From assembly GCA_964373665.1 (NCBI GenBank), contig CAYJVM010000001.1, positions 62,001 through 126,000 on the forward strand: DNA of 64,000 bases, given 5' to 3'. Shown piece by piece: positions 34,364-41,981 of this stretch. Under the pieces are notes generated by a model. It made no database searches and was not told the origin of the DNA. It saw only the letters and a program-made list of their open reading frames with translations. Every line of letters begins with the position of its first letter. Within the stretch, counting starts at the first letter, position 1. Source of the stretch: JACOWB01 sp964373665. GTDB taxonomy: Archaea > Aenigmatarchaeota > Aenigmatarchaeia > CG10238-14 > SCSR01. Both the position numbers and the translations under genes were made by a program.

Positions 34364-35239
34364 ATGATAGAAGAAAAACAAAAAATAATTTTGGTTGCGC
34401 TTTCAATAATTCTATTTGTAATTATAGGTCTTAGTCTGGCATGGATTTCTCAACAAACAGTACTTTCAGAAGAGCCAGGATTCCTGTTTATCGCTTTCTT
34501 AGCATTCGCTGCAGGCATTACTATGATAGTTCTACCCTGTACTCTCCCATTAGTATTCGTAATTATTCCATTATGTGCTGGCAAAGGATACAAAAAAGGT
34601 TTTACAATGGCGCTTTTGTTTGGTTTAGGTTTGACAATAACCATAACCATTTATGGCGTAATCTTAGCTTCACTTGGAAGCTATTTTGGGTTAAGCAGAG
34701 GTTCTTTTATACTGTTTTTGATTATAGGATCCTTAGCTTACCTCTTCGGTTTATCAGAACTTAGATTGCTAAACTTAAGATTACCTCACGCGAGATTACC
34801 GAGTTTTATACAAAAAGGCAGTGATTATTGGAAGAGTTTCGGAACTGGCTTGGTTCTTGGAAATGTGGGCATTGCATGCCCTAATCCTTTGTTTTATGTC
34901 CTTCTTATCTACATAGCAGCACTTCCTGACCCATTCACAGGAGGCTTTGTTGCACTTCTGAATGGAATAGGAAGAGCCACTCCATTAATTTTGATGGCGG
35001 TCCTTGCTATTTTAGGAATACAGACAACTCGGTTTATTGTTGAAAAGCGAATAGCTATAGAAAAGCTAACAGGTTATGGATTGGTAATATTTGGTGCATT
35101 TGTATTAACTGCTTGGATTTTCAAAACTCCGGGCTTATGGATAGCTCAACTACCGCCAAACTTGTGGGTATGGGCAACCTTTATTTTGCTCTCTGTGTTG
35201 CCTGCATTAATTAAACGTTTTGTAAAGGTGAAAGAATGA
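34364..35239 (+). CDS. CcdA/DsbD-type thiol electron transporter, first copy
   Basis: A 291-residue membrane protein of the CcdA/DsbD-beta family with six to eight helices. The two membrane cysteines of the family are visible in IVLPCTLPLVFV (near residue 60) and GIACPNPLFYVLL (near 170), in the two halves of the pseudo-symmetric fold. Such proteins pass electrons from cytoplasmic thioredoxin to the outside. It has an RBS (GGTGA) eight bases before the ATG and overlaps the next gene by four bases. Confidence 0.82.
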   Translation: MIEEKQKIILVALSIILFVIIGLSLAWISQQTVLSEEPGFLFIAFLAFAAGITMIVLPCTLPLVFVIIPLCAGKGYKKGFTMALLFGLGLTITITIYGVILASLGSYFGLSRGSFILFLIIGSLAYLFGLSELRLLNLRLPHARLPSFIQKGSDYWKSFGTGLVLGNVGIACPNPLFYVLLIYIAALPDPFTGGFVALLNGIGRATPLILMAVLAILGIQTTRFIVEKRIAIEKLTGYGLVIFGAFVLTAWIFKTPGLWIAQLPPNLWVWATFILLSVLPALIKRFVKVKE

Positions 35240-36066
35240 AAGTAAAGAAAACATACCTCATTGCTGTGGCGTTGATTTTTATAGTCTTAGCAGTGGCTCT
35301 TAGTGGTTTTGCCTTATGGAATAATTTTATTATCCCAAGTTTAGGAAATCTTAGTAATCTTTCACTGATTTTAATAATTGGTATTGCATTTCTTGCAGGA
35401 GTTGTTTCCTTTTTCTCGCCTTGTGGTTTAGCTTTATTGCCTACTGTATTCAGTTATAACTTAAGGAATTTTTCATCAGGGGAGGTTACAAAAACCAAAG
35501 TGCTTTCTGTAGGTTTGTATTCATCAATAGGAATTTTATCATTCTACGCATTGATTGGGCTTATTTTTTCTCTTTTAGGATCTGTTTTCTTTCCATATCT
35601 CAAGACTTTGCAGTATGTGTTTGCTGCAATAATCATAGCATTGGGGATTGTTATGGTTAAGAACATCTCAATAAGATTCCCTTTCCAAAAGACAATCAGC
35701 TCCGCATTTGCTGGCAAAGTCTATGAATCAGTTGGATTCAAAAATTATTATTTGTTTGGATTTGGATATGGTCTTGCAATTATGGGGTGTGTTGCCCCTA
35801 TAGTTTCTGCCCTTTTGATATTCCCCTTTATCGTTGGCAATTTCTCATTGGGTATATCGGCATTTGTTTCTTATGGAATTGCACAAGCTGTGATGCTGAC
35901 AATATTTGCATGGACTACTGTCTTCTCAGAGAAGAATGTTTTTGAAAAAGCATTAAGATCCAGTGTAAAAATTAAAAAACTTGCAGGTATCGGTCTTATC
36001 ATAGGAGGGATAATATTATTAACTTACTACATATTTTTTGGGATGGGATTAGTATTAGGTGGATAA
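35236..36066 (+). CDS. CcdA/DsbD-type thiol electron transporter, second copy
   Basis: A 276-residue protein of the same family as its neighbour but clearly diverged. It has the classic SFFSPCGLALLPTVF helix (near residue 62) and the second cysteine in GLAIMGCVAPIVSAL (near 186). Two adjacent CcdA-like genes may form a heterodimer or serve different extracellular partners. ATGA overlap with the first copy on one side and a one-base gap to the HMA gene on the other. Confidence 0.85.
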   Translation: MKVKKTYLIAVALIFIVLAVALSGFALWNNFIIPSLGNLSNLSLILIIGIAFLAGVVSFFSPCGLALLPTVFSYNLRNFSSGEVTKTKVLSVGLYSSIGILSFYALIGLIFSLLGSVFFPYLKTLQYVFAAIIIALGIVMVKNISIRFPFQKTISSAFAGKVYESVGFKNYYLFGFGYGLAIMGCVAPIVSALLIFPFIVGNFSLGISAFVSYGIAQAVMLTIFAWTTVFSEKNVFEKALRSSVKIKKLAGIGLIIGGIILLTYYIFFGMGLVLGG

Positions 36067-36067
36067 A

Positions 36068-36658
36068 ATGGCAAAAGAAATAGAAATAAACATAAAAGCA
36101 CTAATTGGCGGGATTGTAGGAGGACTCACAGCATCATTTTTTGCATTTGGCCCATTGATTATGAGCTTGCTTGGGTTTGATGCTGTTACATCATTAACGG
36201 TCGTAAAATATTGGATGTATCTGATAATTACTGGTGTAATAGTTGCTTTAGCCTTTCCTTTTTCTACACGCAAAAAGAGTATTTCTTTATCAAAATCAGG
36301 AATCTTAACTTCTCTTGTAAGTTTTGGGCTTATATTTATTATAGGGGTTTATGGACTCACACCAATTTTAGCTCCGTTAGTATCTGGGAATACGCGACAA
36401 GAAATTACAAATGGTAATTACAAAGTGCTTACGTTGTCAATTCCCGGAATGGTTTGTTCAGGTTGTGCAGCAAGCATACAAGGAGCGCTAAAGAATACGA
36501 ATGGTGTGATTGATGCAAGCGTTACTCTTTCAAATAAGCAAGCAATTGTCATTTATGATCCATCAATTACTACAAAAGAAAAAATTGTTAATTTAGAAAT
36601 TTTCACTAGCATTTATCCTGCCACTATAATAAAGGATGGGGATTGGAAGCGTGAGTAA
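36068..36658 (+). CDS. Membrane protein with a C-terminal heavy-metal-associated (HMA) domain
   Basis: A 196-residue protein. About three helices (residues 12-105) are followed by a 65-residue HMA domain with the metal motif GMVCSGCAASIQ (cysteines near residues 134 and 137). The layout resembles a fusion of a MerT-like membrane part to a MerP-like domain, but the membrane part lacks the paired cysteines of MerT, so mercury transport is not proven. It probably hands a soft metal to or from the redox proteins encoded next to it. Confidence 0.75.
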   Translation: MAKEIEINIKALIGGIVGGLTASFFAFGPLIMSLLGFDAVTSLTVVKYWMYLIITGVIVALAFPFSTRKKSISLSKSGILTSLVSFGLIFIIGVYGLTPILAPLVSGNTRQEITNGNYKVLTLSIPGMVCSGCAASIQGALKNTNGVIDASVTLSNKQAIVIYDPSITTKEKIVNLEIFTSIYPATIIKDGDWKRE

Positions 36659-36659
36659 A

Positions 36660-36905
36660 ATGGCAAAAGAAGTTTTAGTTTTAAAGACTCCTGGATGTGC
36701 CTCATGTGCACAAGCAACCATATTAATCAATAAACTCAAGAAAGAAGAGAAACTTAAAATTACTGTTAAAGAAGTTGATATAACAAAAAATCCAGACACT
36801 CTCAGAAAATACCCTATTATGAGTTCTCCTGGAATTGTAATCAATGGTAAGTTAGAGTTTGTTGGAGTGCCAAGAGAGAAAGAATTGAGAGAAAAACTTA
36901 GATAA
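36660..36905 (+). CDS. Small thioredoxin-like protein
   Basis: An 81-residue thioredoxin fold with redox motif CASC (TPGCASCAQATILINKL, residues about 9-25), cis-proline SSPGIVING and final helix. It resembles the small redox-active disulfide proteins common in archaea. Being the last gene of the operon with two CcdA-type transporters, it is the natural cytoplasmic electron donor for them. After the stop the DNA (36906-37132) is unassigned up to attC-like site B. Confidence 0.82.
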   Translation: MAKEVLVLKTPGCASCAQATILINKLKKEEKLKITVKEVDITKNPDTLRKYPIMSSPGIVINGKLEFVGVPREKELREKLR

Positions 36906-37132
36906 TTCTTTTGAAAGATGCCCACCTTCAAAACCTTCTTTTTCAGAAAAAGAAGCAAAAACAAAAGCTCCTGCACTGTCCTTCGGATATACAGTCGCCT
37001 TCGGCAGATTATATTAAAAGGAACCCCCTTTATTTTATTGGAAAATCGTGGCGTCCCGCCACCGCCGAATTCTGAACTCAAAATTTCTGCGAAATTTTGC
37101 CGTGCCTTGCAGGCTCTCACTTCGTTCGGGAC

Positions 37133-37215
37133 GCCTAACAGCGATTATCTGTGATTTTCCTGCGAAAAATCCCCAAATTCTCTAAAGAGAACTTCAGATA
37201 ATCGCGATGTTAGGT
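37133..37215 (+). other. attC-like recombination site B
   Basis: A closer match to an integron attC than site A: R'' box GCCTAAC (37133-37139; RYYYAAC), arm GCGATTATCTG (37141-37151), a 43-base spacer, the perfectly complementary arm CAGATAATCGC (37195-37205) and R' box GTTAGGT (37209-37215; GTTRRRY). The arms are separated from the boxes by one and three bases. Preceded, like site A, by CTCTCACTTCGTTC. Confidence 0.6.
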
Positions 37216-37278
37216 GACGTTTACTTTACAGCTCAATATGATTCAATTTTATAAGCTCATCTAAACTATCTTTAATGA

Positions 37279-38826
37279 ATGAAGTGGAAATCCTTCAAGC
37301 ACAACGGCGTCTACTTCCCTCCTGAATACCAGTGGAAAAAGCTGTCAGTCAAAATCAAAGCCGAGAAAGTGCAGCTGAATCAGGAGCAGGAGGAAATGCT
37401 CTATGCTTGGACGAAAAAAATCAACACACCATACGTTCAAGACTCTGTTTTCCAGCAGAATTTTTTATCAGACCTAAAGAAAGTCCTTCCCAAGTTCCAG
37501 CATATCACAATGGATGACATTGACCTCTCCGAAATTATCAAGTACCAGGAGAATGAAAAGAACCTGACTAGAGAAGAAAAGAAGATGCTGGCCGCAGAAA
37601 GAAAGAAGCAGAAAGAAGCGCTAAAGGAAAAATACGGCTATGTTGAGATAGACGGGAACAAGGCAGAAGCGGCAAACTGGATGGCAGAGCCTCCCGGAAT
37701 TTTCATGGGTCGTGGCCAGCACCCGTTGAGAGGAAAATGGAAGAGAAGGATTATATCCGAGGATATAATATTAAATCTGAGCAAGGACGCGGCGGTTCCT
37801 GAAGGCAAGTGGAAAAAAGTCATCCATGGAAACGATTTCATGTGGATGGCATCGTGGCATGACGAGCTCACCGACAAGATGAAATATGTGTGGCCTAGCG
37901 AAGGCTCTGTTCTAAGGCAGAAGAGGGAGAAGGAAAAGTACGACAAGGCAATGTCCATCGACGACAACTTGGAGAAGATAAGAAAGCATATCCATGACGG
38001 TCTAAACTCAAAAGACGAAAAAACAAGAAAAGTAGCTACAGTATGCTTCCTGATAGACAGGCTTGTAATGAGAGTGGGTGACGAAAAGGATGAGGACGAG
38101 GCTGACACTGTAGGAGCTTCGACGCTAAGGGTGGAGCATATAAAATTCAATCCCGATTCCATAGAATTCGATTTCCTTGGCAAGGACAGCGTCAGATGGG
38201 AGAAGAAACTGTTGTTCTCGGACGTTGACCCGACATTCGTGAAGAACATGAAAGAGTTTACCAACGGGAAAAAACCGGACAGCCTGATATTCGACGGCAT
38301 AAGCTCGCGTGATGTCAACCAATTTTTCGGCAAGTGCATCAAAGGCCTGACGGCGAAAACATTCAGGACATACCACGCCACAAACACTCTGGTATCCTAC
38401 CTGACATCTGTGAAAGTCAAATCTAGCGACACCGCGCAGCAGAAACTGTACCACGCAAAGATGGGCAACCTAGAGGTGGCGATAGCCTGCAATCACAAGA
38501 AGACGCCGCCGAAAACATGGGAGGAAACTTTCGCAAGGAAGCAGGAGAAACTAACAAAATGGATGAACACTAGTCCGAAGACAGAAAAGCAGGCGGAGAA
38601 GCTCAAGGAAAGGATAGAAAAATTGAAGATGGACATAGAGCTGTCGAAGAAAACTAAGGAATACAACCTGGGGACTTCGTTAAAGAACTATGTAGATCCG
38701 CGCGTTTACAAGTCATGGCTTGACAAGATGGGGATAGACTGGACAAAACTATACACTTCAGCGTTGCAGAAAAAGTTTTCATGGGTCACCCGCTCAAAAG
38801 TCAAATGGGAAGACGTCGTGAGATAG
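37279..38826 (+). CDS. top1: Eukaryote-type DNA topoisomerase IB
   Basis: A 515-residue type IB topoisomerase that relaxes supercoils through a 3'-phosphotyrosine intermediate. The linkerless N-terminus of the eukaryotic enzyme is reduced, but the core is complete: PPGIFMGRGQHPLRG (residues 139-152), and the full catalytic set: Arg265 (RVGDEKDEDE), Lys302 (LGKDSVRW), Arg363 (TFRTYHAT), His406 (CNHKKTPP) and Tyr471 (LKNYVDPRVY, matching the human NYLDPR site). A short coiled-coil linker (about 415-460) precedes the tyrosine. Known from Thaumarchaeota and a few other archaeal groups. It lies directly after attC-like site B. Confidence 0.95.
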   Translation: MKWKSFKHNGVYFPPEYQWKKLSVKIKAEKVQLNQEQEEMLYAWTKKINTPYVQDSVFQQNFLSDLKKVLPKFQHITMDDIDLSEIIKYQENEKNLTREEKKMLAAERKKQKEALKEKYGYVEIDGNKAEAANWMAEPPGIFMGRGQHPLRGKWKRRIISEDIILNLSKDAAVPEGKWKKVIHGNDFMWMASWHDELTDKMKYVWPSEGSVLRQKREKEKYDKAMSIDDNLEKIRKHIHDGLNSKDEKTRKVATVCFLIDRLVMRVGDEKDEDEADTVGASTLRVEHIKFNPDSIEFDFLGKDSVRWEKKLLFSDVDPTFVKNMKEFTNGKKPDSLIFDGISSRDVNQFFGKCIKGLTAKTFRTYHATNTLVSYLTSVKVKSSDTAQQKLYHAKMGNLEVAIACNHKKTPPKTWEETFARKQEKLTKWMNTSPKTEKQAEKLKERIEKLKMDIELSKKTKEYNLGTSLKNYVDPRVYKSWLDKMGIDWTKLYTSALQKKFSWVTRSKVKWEDVVR

Positions 38827-38867
38827 CAACTTTATAAGGCACTCATACCAAAAGTAAGTTAGGTAAA

Positions 38868-39284
38868 ATGTTCTTCACGAATGTCGACTGGCTGGCAGTC
38901 CTTATAGCTGCAATAGCCAACATGGTGATTGGCGCCTTGTGGTATTCTCCAATGCTTTTCGGCAAGTCATGGATGAAGCTTACGGGAATGTCTGAAGCTA
39001 AGATTAAAGCTGCGAAGAAGAGCGGCATGATGCAGTCTTATACAATTGCTTTCATAGGCTCTTTATTGATGGCATACGTTTTTGCCGTAATTCTCACATT
39101 GACAGCATCAGCAACCTTGGCTGCGGCAAGCAAGATGGCAGTCTGGGTCTGGCTAGGCTTTATAGCTCCTGTAATGCTAGGTATGGTACTGTGGGAAGGT
39201 AAATCTGTCACACTGTATCTGATGAACATTCTTTATTATCTTGTCGCGCTTTTGGCAATGGGCGTAGTTCTAATTCTAGTTTAA
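38868..39284 (+). CDS. DUF1761-family membrane protein
   Basis: A 138-residue protein with four helices. The first, NVDWLAVLIAAIANMVIGALWYSPMLFGKSW (described in parts: a DWLAVLIAAIA helix followed by GALWYSP), is the signature of DUF1761. Function is unknown; homologues in bacteria occur near glyoxalase-like and SRPBCC proteins, as here. A TATA-like sequence (CTTTATAAG) lies about 38 bases upstream. It starts a small three-gene set ending at 40063. Confidence 0.8.
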   Translation: MFFTNVDWLAVLIAAIANMVIGALWYSPMLFGKSWMKLTGMSEAKIKAAKKSGMMQSYTIAFIGSLLMAYVFAVILTLTASATLAAASKMAVWVWLGFIAPVMLGMVLWEGKSVTLYLMNILYYLVALLAMGVVLILV

Positions 39285-39293
39285 GGCGGTTTG

Positions 39294-39674
39294 ATGGACA
39301 AGGTTGTCCACTTCGAAGTTCCTGCTGACGATTTGGATCGCGCGCAAAAGTTCTATAGCGATGTTTTCGGCTGGAAGATAGACAAGGTTCCTGGGCAAGA
39401 TATTGAATACCGCATGGCCTACACTGTGCCAGTCGATGAAAAGTTCATGCCCAAAGAAACTGGTGCAATAAACGGCGGCATGGTGAAGAGGTCTAACAAA
39501 GAGTCGGTCGTGATTGTCATCAATGTCTCTTCCGTCGACGAGTACGCGAAGAAAGTGGAGGATGCGAGAGGGAAGGTTGTGATGCCCGCGCAGAAAGTAA
39601 TGAACATGGGCCTTTATGCGAGAGTTGAGGACACCGAGGGCAATGTAATTGGCATCTGGCAGGATTTGAGATGA
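39294..39674 (+). CDS. Glyoxalase/VOC-family protein
   Basis: A 126-residue vicinal-oxygen-chelate protein: two beta-alpha-beta-beta-beta units, beginning VVHFEVPADDLDRAQKFYSDVFGW and ending LYARVEDTEGNVIGIWQD. The metal-site positions (H4 and the E/D of the last strand) are partly kept. Members include glyoxalase I and dioxygenases; no specific substrate is evident. Overlaps the SRPBCC gene by four bases. Confidence 0.88.
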   Translation: MDKVVHFEVPADDLDRAQKFYSDVFGWKIDKVPGQDIEYRMAYTVPVDEKFMPKETGAINGGMVKRSNKESVVIVINVSSVDEYAKKVEDARGKVVMPAQKVMNMGLYARVEDTEGNVIGIWQDLR

Positions 39675-40063
39675 AAACGAAAACTATACGGCAGACAGCT
39701 AATTTCAACGCCAGCACTCATGATGTTTACGAGGCATTGATGAACTCGAAAAAGCACGCTAAATTCACCCAGTCCAAAGCCAGCATAAGCAGAAATATTG
39801 GCGGGCTAGTTTCCGCATATGATGGATGGATAAGCGGCGTTAACGAAAAGCTGGTTCCGGGCAAACTAATCGTGCAAAAGTGGCGAGGCACTGACTGGCC
39901 AGAAGGGCATTATTCGAAAGTTGCTTTCAAACTTGATAAAACCAAGAACGGCACGAAACTTACTTTTATACAAACAGGCGTACCTGTAGAGCATTATCAG
40001 GAAATTAATCAAGGCTGGCATGAACATTATTGGGACAAGATGAAAAGAGTTTTCGGCTGGTAA
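39671..40063 (+). CDS. SRPBCC (AHSA1-like) domain protein
   Basis: A 130-residue START-like fold of the Aha1/CalC type: strand TIRQTANFNASTHDVYEALMN, central HAKFTQSKASISRNIGG, and the closing helix NQGWHEHYWDKMKRVFGW. These proteins bind small hydrophobic ligands or act as Hsp90 cochaperone-like modules. Co-translated with the VOC-family gene. Confidence 0.88.
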   Translation: MKTKTIRQTANFNASTHDVYEALMNSKKHAKFTQSKASISRNIGGLVSAYDGWISGVNEKLVPGKLIVQKWRGTDWPEGHYSKVAFKLDKTKNGTKLTFIQTGVPVEHYQEINQGWHEHYWDKMKRVFGW

Positions 40064-40099
40064 AAAAAGCTTAAATATATCATACACGACCTTATCACT

Positions 40100-40315
40100 A
40101 TGTCGCTTGGTTATCGAATTGGAAGAGGGGTAACTTTAGGGGTCTTGGTAGCAGCGCTTTATACACAACCAGTTTATGCGCAAGGACCTGTGAAGGAGCA
40201 ACCTTTAACACCGCTACCCATACAGCCTGTTATCAGAGACGAGCCGACAGATTTGATAATCAAAAACGACGAGTTTGCCCCGATCAATCCATTGCCTACA
40301 GGATACAGAAGATAA
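40100..40315 (+). CDS. Small secreted protein
   Basis: A 71-residue protein with a signal peptide (residues about 1-28, ending VYAQG) and a short proline-rich mature part that has no recognisable domain. A TATA-like TTAAATATAT about 28 bases upstream supports transcription. It ends directly at the 3' end of the tRNA-Ala gene on the other strand. Confidence 0.45.
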   Translation: MSLGYRIGRGVTLGVLVAALYTQPVYAQGPVKEQPLTPLPIQPVIRDEPTDLIIKNDEFAPINPLPTGYRR

Positions 40316-40400
40316 TGGACCAGCTGGGATTTGAACCCAGAGCCTCTTCCTTGCGAAGGAAGCGTTATAGGTTAACTATCTACCGTTGATCTACTGGCCC
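40316..40400 (-). tRNA. tRNA-Ala(CGC) with a 13-base intron in the D-arm
   Basis: Acceptor GGGCCAG/CTGGTCC with the G3:U70 pair that identifies alanine tRNA, and anticodon CGC at 40353-40355. A 13-base intron (40365-40377) splits the D-stem between positions 24 and 25. The junctions form a BHB: central helix GTAG/CTAT with three-base bulges AT^A and AA^C. Removal gives a standard 72-base tRNA. CCA is not encoded. The first ten bases overlap the stop of the upstream gene on the same strand. Confidence 0.92.
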
Positions 40401-40678
40401 AAGTCATGAAAGTATTTTTGCAGCAGAGCTTTTATCTCTTGTGAAAATCTCGGATTCAAGCTTATTTCCAAACCGTAGCTTGTAGGTTTTGACAAAATCA
40501 AACCTTTTCTAATCATCTCTTTGGTCGATTTGTCGACCTTCTTTAAACCTTCTTTATCCAAGTCTCGAATGTTCCAGCCTTTCTTTATATTGTCTAGTGA
40601 AGTATGTGCTGCGCCCCATTTACCCCTTTTATGCAATTTCAAAAGTATTCTAACTTCGACATCTTCGTCTGAAAACAT
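40391..40678 (-). CDS. Possible winged-helix protein
   Basis: A 95-residue protein of helices and a short hairpin (SLDNIKKGWNI ... STKEMIRKGLILSKPTSYGLEISLNP), which fits a winged-helix DNA-binding domain. It is not a named family to me. Its stop lies inside the first bases of tRNA-Ala (ten-base overlap), so the two may share a transcript. It is divergent from another HTH gene at 40738, with TATA-like elements between them. Confidence 0.5.
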   Translation of the reverse strand: MFSDEDVEVRILLKLHKRGKWGAAHTSLDNIKKGWNIRDLDKEGLKKVDKSTKEMIRKGLILSKPTSYGLEISLNPRFSQEIKALLQKYFHDLGQ

Positions 40679-40737
40679 AAGTACACTTATAATACTTCGT
40701 AAGTAACATTTAAATACTTCTATGATATACTATATTC

Positions 40738-41082
40738 ATGAAAGCCGAACCAACTTTACTCGTCGAATTTCTTGGCGACAATCCAACAATTAGGATAATC
40801 GATTTTTTTCTTGACAATAGAACAGATTACTCAAAAAATGAGATAGTGAAAGGTACTGATATGTCAAAAACAACTTTCTATAAAGTTTGGGGTAAATTGG
40901 AAAAGTTCAGAGTAGTTGTTCCAACAAGACGATATGGAAAAGCTCAATTGTTTAAAATCAACGAGCAGAATGAGCTTGTGAAAAAATTGATTTCCTTAGA
41001 GTTTACTCTGGGTATTCAAGCAATGAACGAAGCACTAGTAAAAGTTCCTATTAGAGCAAATCCAAGACGTAAATATAAATGA
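40738..41082 (+). CDS. Winged-helix regulator
   Basis: A 114-residue DNA-binding protein: N-terminal helix (TIRIIDFFLDNRT), helix-turn-helix (YSKNEIVKGTDMSKTTFYKVWGKLEKFRVV) and a wing (PTRRYGKAQLFKIN) plus a C-terminal helix. Similar stand-alone archaeal wHTH proteins are common. A TATA-like ATATACTATATTC directly precedes the ATG, and the divergent HTH gene is 59 bases away. Confidence 0.65.
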   Translation: MKAEPTLLVEFLGDNPTIRIIDFFLDNRTDYSKNEIVKGTDMSKTTFYKVWGKLEKFRVVVPTRRYGKAQLFKINEQNELVKKLISLEFTLGIQAMNEALVKVPIRANPRRKYK

Positions 41083-41236
41083 CAAGCATTCTCAGTTTAA
41101 ACTATAGCTTAGAGTGGGTTGAAAGTTGTCGAATGCAATTTTAACGGAAGTTGGTGAATGACGACAATGATTATTGTTAACTATTAATAAGTGGTAAAAG
41201 AGAAAGATTTAAGTACTTTATCAAATAACTTGTTGT

Positions 41237-41536
41237 ATGCAATATTCAGAAGGTACAGCTACGGGGCGAGTAAGAGTAATGCAGTTGGAGGATCCGGGAA
41301 TCTTCCGCTATCTGCTTAACCTCAGTTCTAAAGGTGGGAAAGATGAATACAGATGGTTTGCCCGTACAAATAGAGACGACTCGGGGAGGGAACTAAGAGA
41401 TGGTGATTATGCTAGAATTAATTTTAAGCAAGATTGGCCATATATTACAATTACGGGTTCTCCGATTTCTGATGAAGAAGAGAAAGTTGTAACAGATCTC
41501 GTATATCAGGATATCAAAGTCGACAAATTTGGATAA
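41237..41536 (+). CDS. Small protein of unknown function
   Basis: A 99-residue soluble protein with several predicted strands (GTATGRVRVMQL, FRYLLNLSS, DYARINFKQDWPYITIT), possibly a small beta-barrel. I do not recognise it. The upstream TATA-like TTTAAGTACTTTATC about 25 bases before the ATG supports expression. The spacer 41083-41236 shows nothing else. Confidence 0.45.
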   Translation: MQYSEGTATGRVRVMQLEDPGIFRYLLNLSSKGGKDEYRWFARTNRDDSGRELRDGDYARINFKQDWPYITITGSPISDEEEKVVTDLVYQDIKVDKFG

Positions 41537-41543
41537 CGTATAA

Positions 41544-41825
41544 CTAAATTCCCCCTTTCTTTCTGGTGTACTTACGCGGTAGTTCCAAAATACCCAAATC
41601 TCTCGAACCTCTTGCCTTTTCCAGATAATCCCCTACCGTTAATTCGAGATTACTTTCTCTCAAGAAATCTATATCCCCTTTTCTCAAAACTTGAAGCTGG
41701 AGAAACCTTTCTTTGCAATAGCCCATTAAAATTCTAAGGTCATGTTGATCCTGACGCTTCCTATAGTTAACAACTTTATCCACATCCCATACTATAGCAT
41801 CATAAAGTTTCGACATCATACGCAT
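41544..41825 (-). CDS. Small protein of unknown function
   Basis: A 93-residue basic, mainly helical protein (DLRILMGYCKERFLQLQVLRKGDIDFLRESNLELTVGDYL). No known domain. It is convergent with the preceding gene and divergent from tRNA-Ile, with which it shares an AT-rich promoter region. Confidence 0.4.
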   Translation of the reverse strand: MRMMSKLYDAIVWDVDKVVNYRKRQDQHDLRILMGYCKERFLQLQVLRKGDIDFLRESNLELTVGDYLEKARGSRDLGILELPRKYTRKKGGI

Positions 41826-41856
41826 TTAAGTGATTAACTTTAAATTTATTCAAAAT

Positions 41857-41976
41857 GGGCGAGTAGCTTAGCCTGGTTGGAGCACTCGAACTTAGGTGAA
41901 GCTGATAGCAATCAGGCAGACACCGAGAAAGAGTAAACTTCGGGAGCGGTCAAGAGTTCAAATCTCTTCTCGCCCA
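41857..41976 (+). tRNA. tRNA-Ile(GAT) with three introns
   Basis: Acceptor GGGCGAG/CTCGCCC, A73, T-loop TTCAAAT. The anticodon-arm region is split by three insertions: 41889-41900 (12 bases, between positions 30 and 31), 41908-41921 (14 bases, 37/38) and 41928-41946 (19 bases, 43/44). Removing them gives CTCGG-CTGATAA-CCGAG, the archaeal tRNA-Ile anticodon arm with GAT at 41904-41906, and a 75-base tRNA. Intron 1 has a full BHB (CACT/GGTG; CG^A and AA^G). Introns 2 and 3 have three of four central pairs. Confidence 0.9.
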
Positions 41977-41981
41977 CTTTT

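Noticed and set aside
36068..36658. Calling the operon a mer (mercury) operon
   Set aside because: The membrane part lacks the MerT cysteine pair and no MerA reductase is present; only an HMA motif and an ArsR regulator are shared.
36593..37154. Overlapping frames across the end of the thioredoxin-like gene and attC-like site B
   Set aside because: They extend through palindromes and have no recognisable domain or ribosome-binding site.
41857..41976. tRNA-Ile sequence as a degenerate pseudo-tRNA
   Set aside because: Removing three segments with BHB-like junctions gives a fully paired archaeal tRNA-Ile; random decay would not do this.
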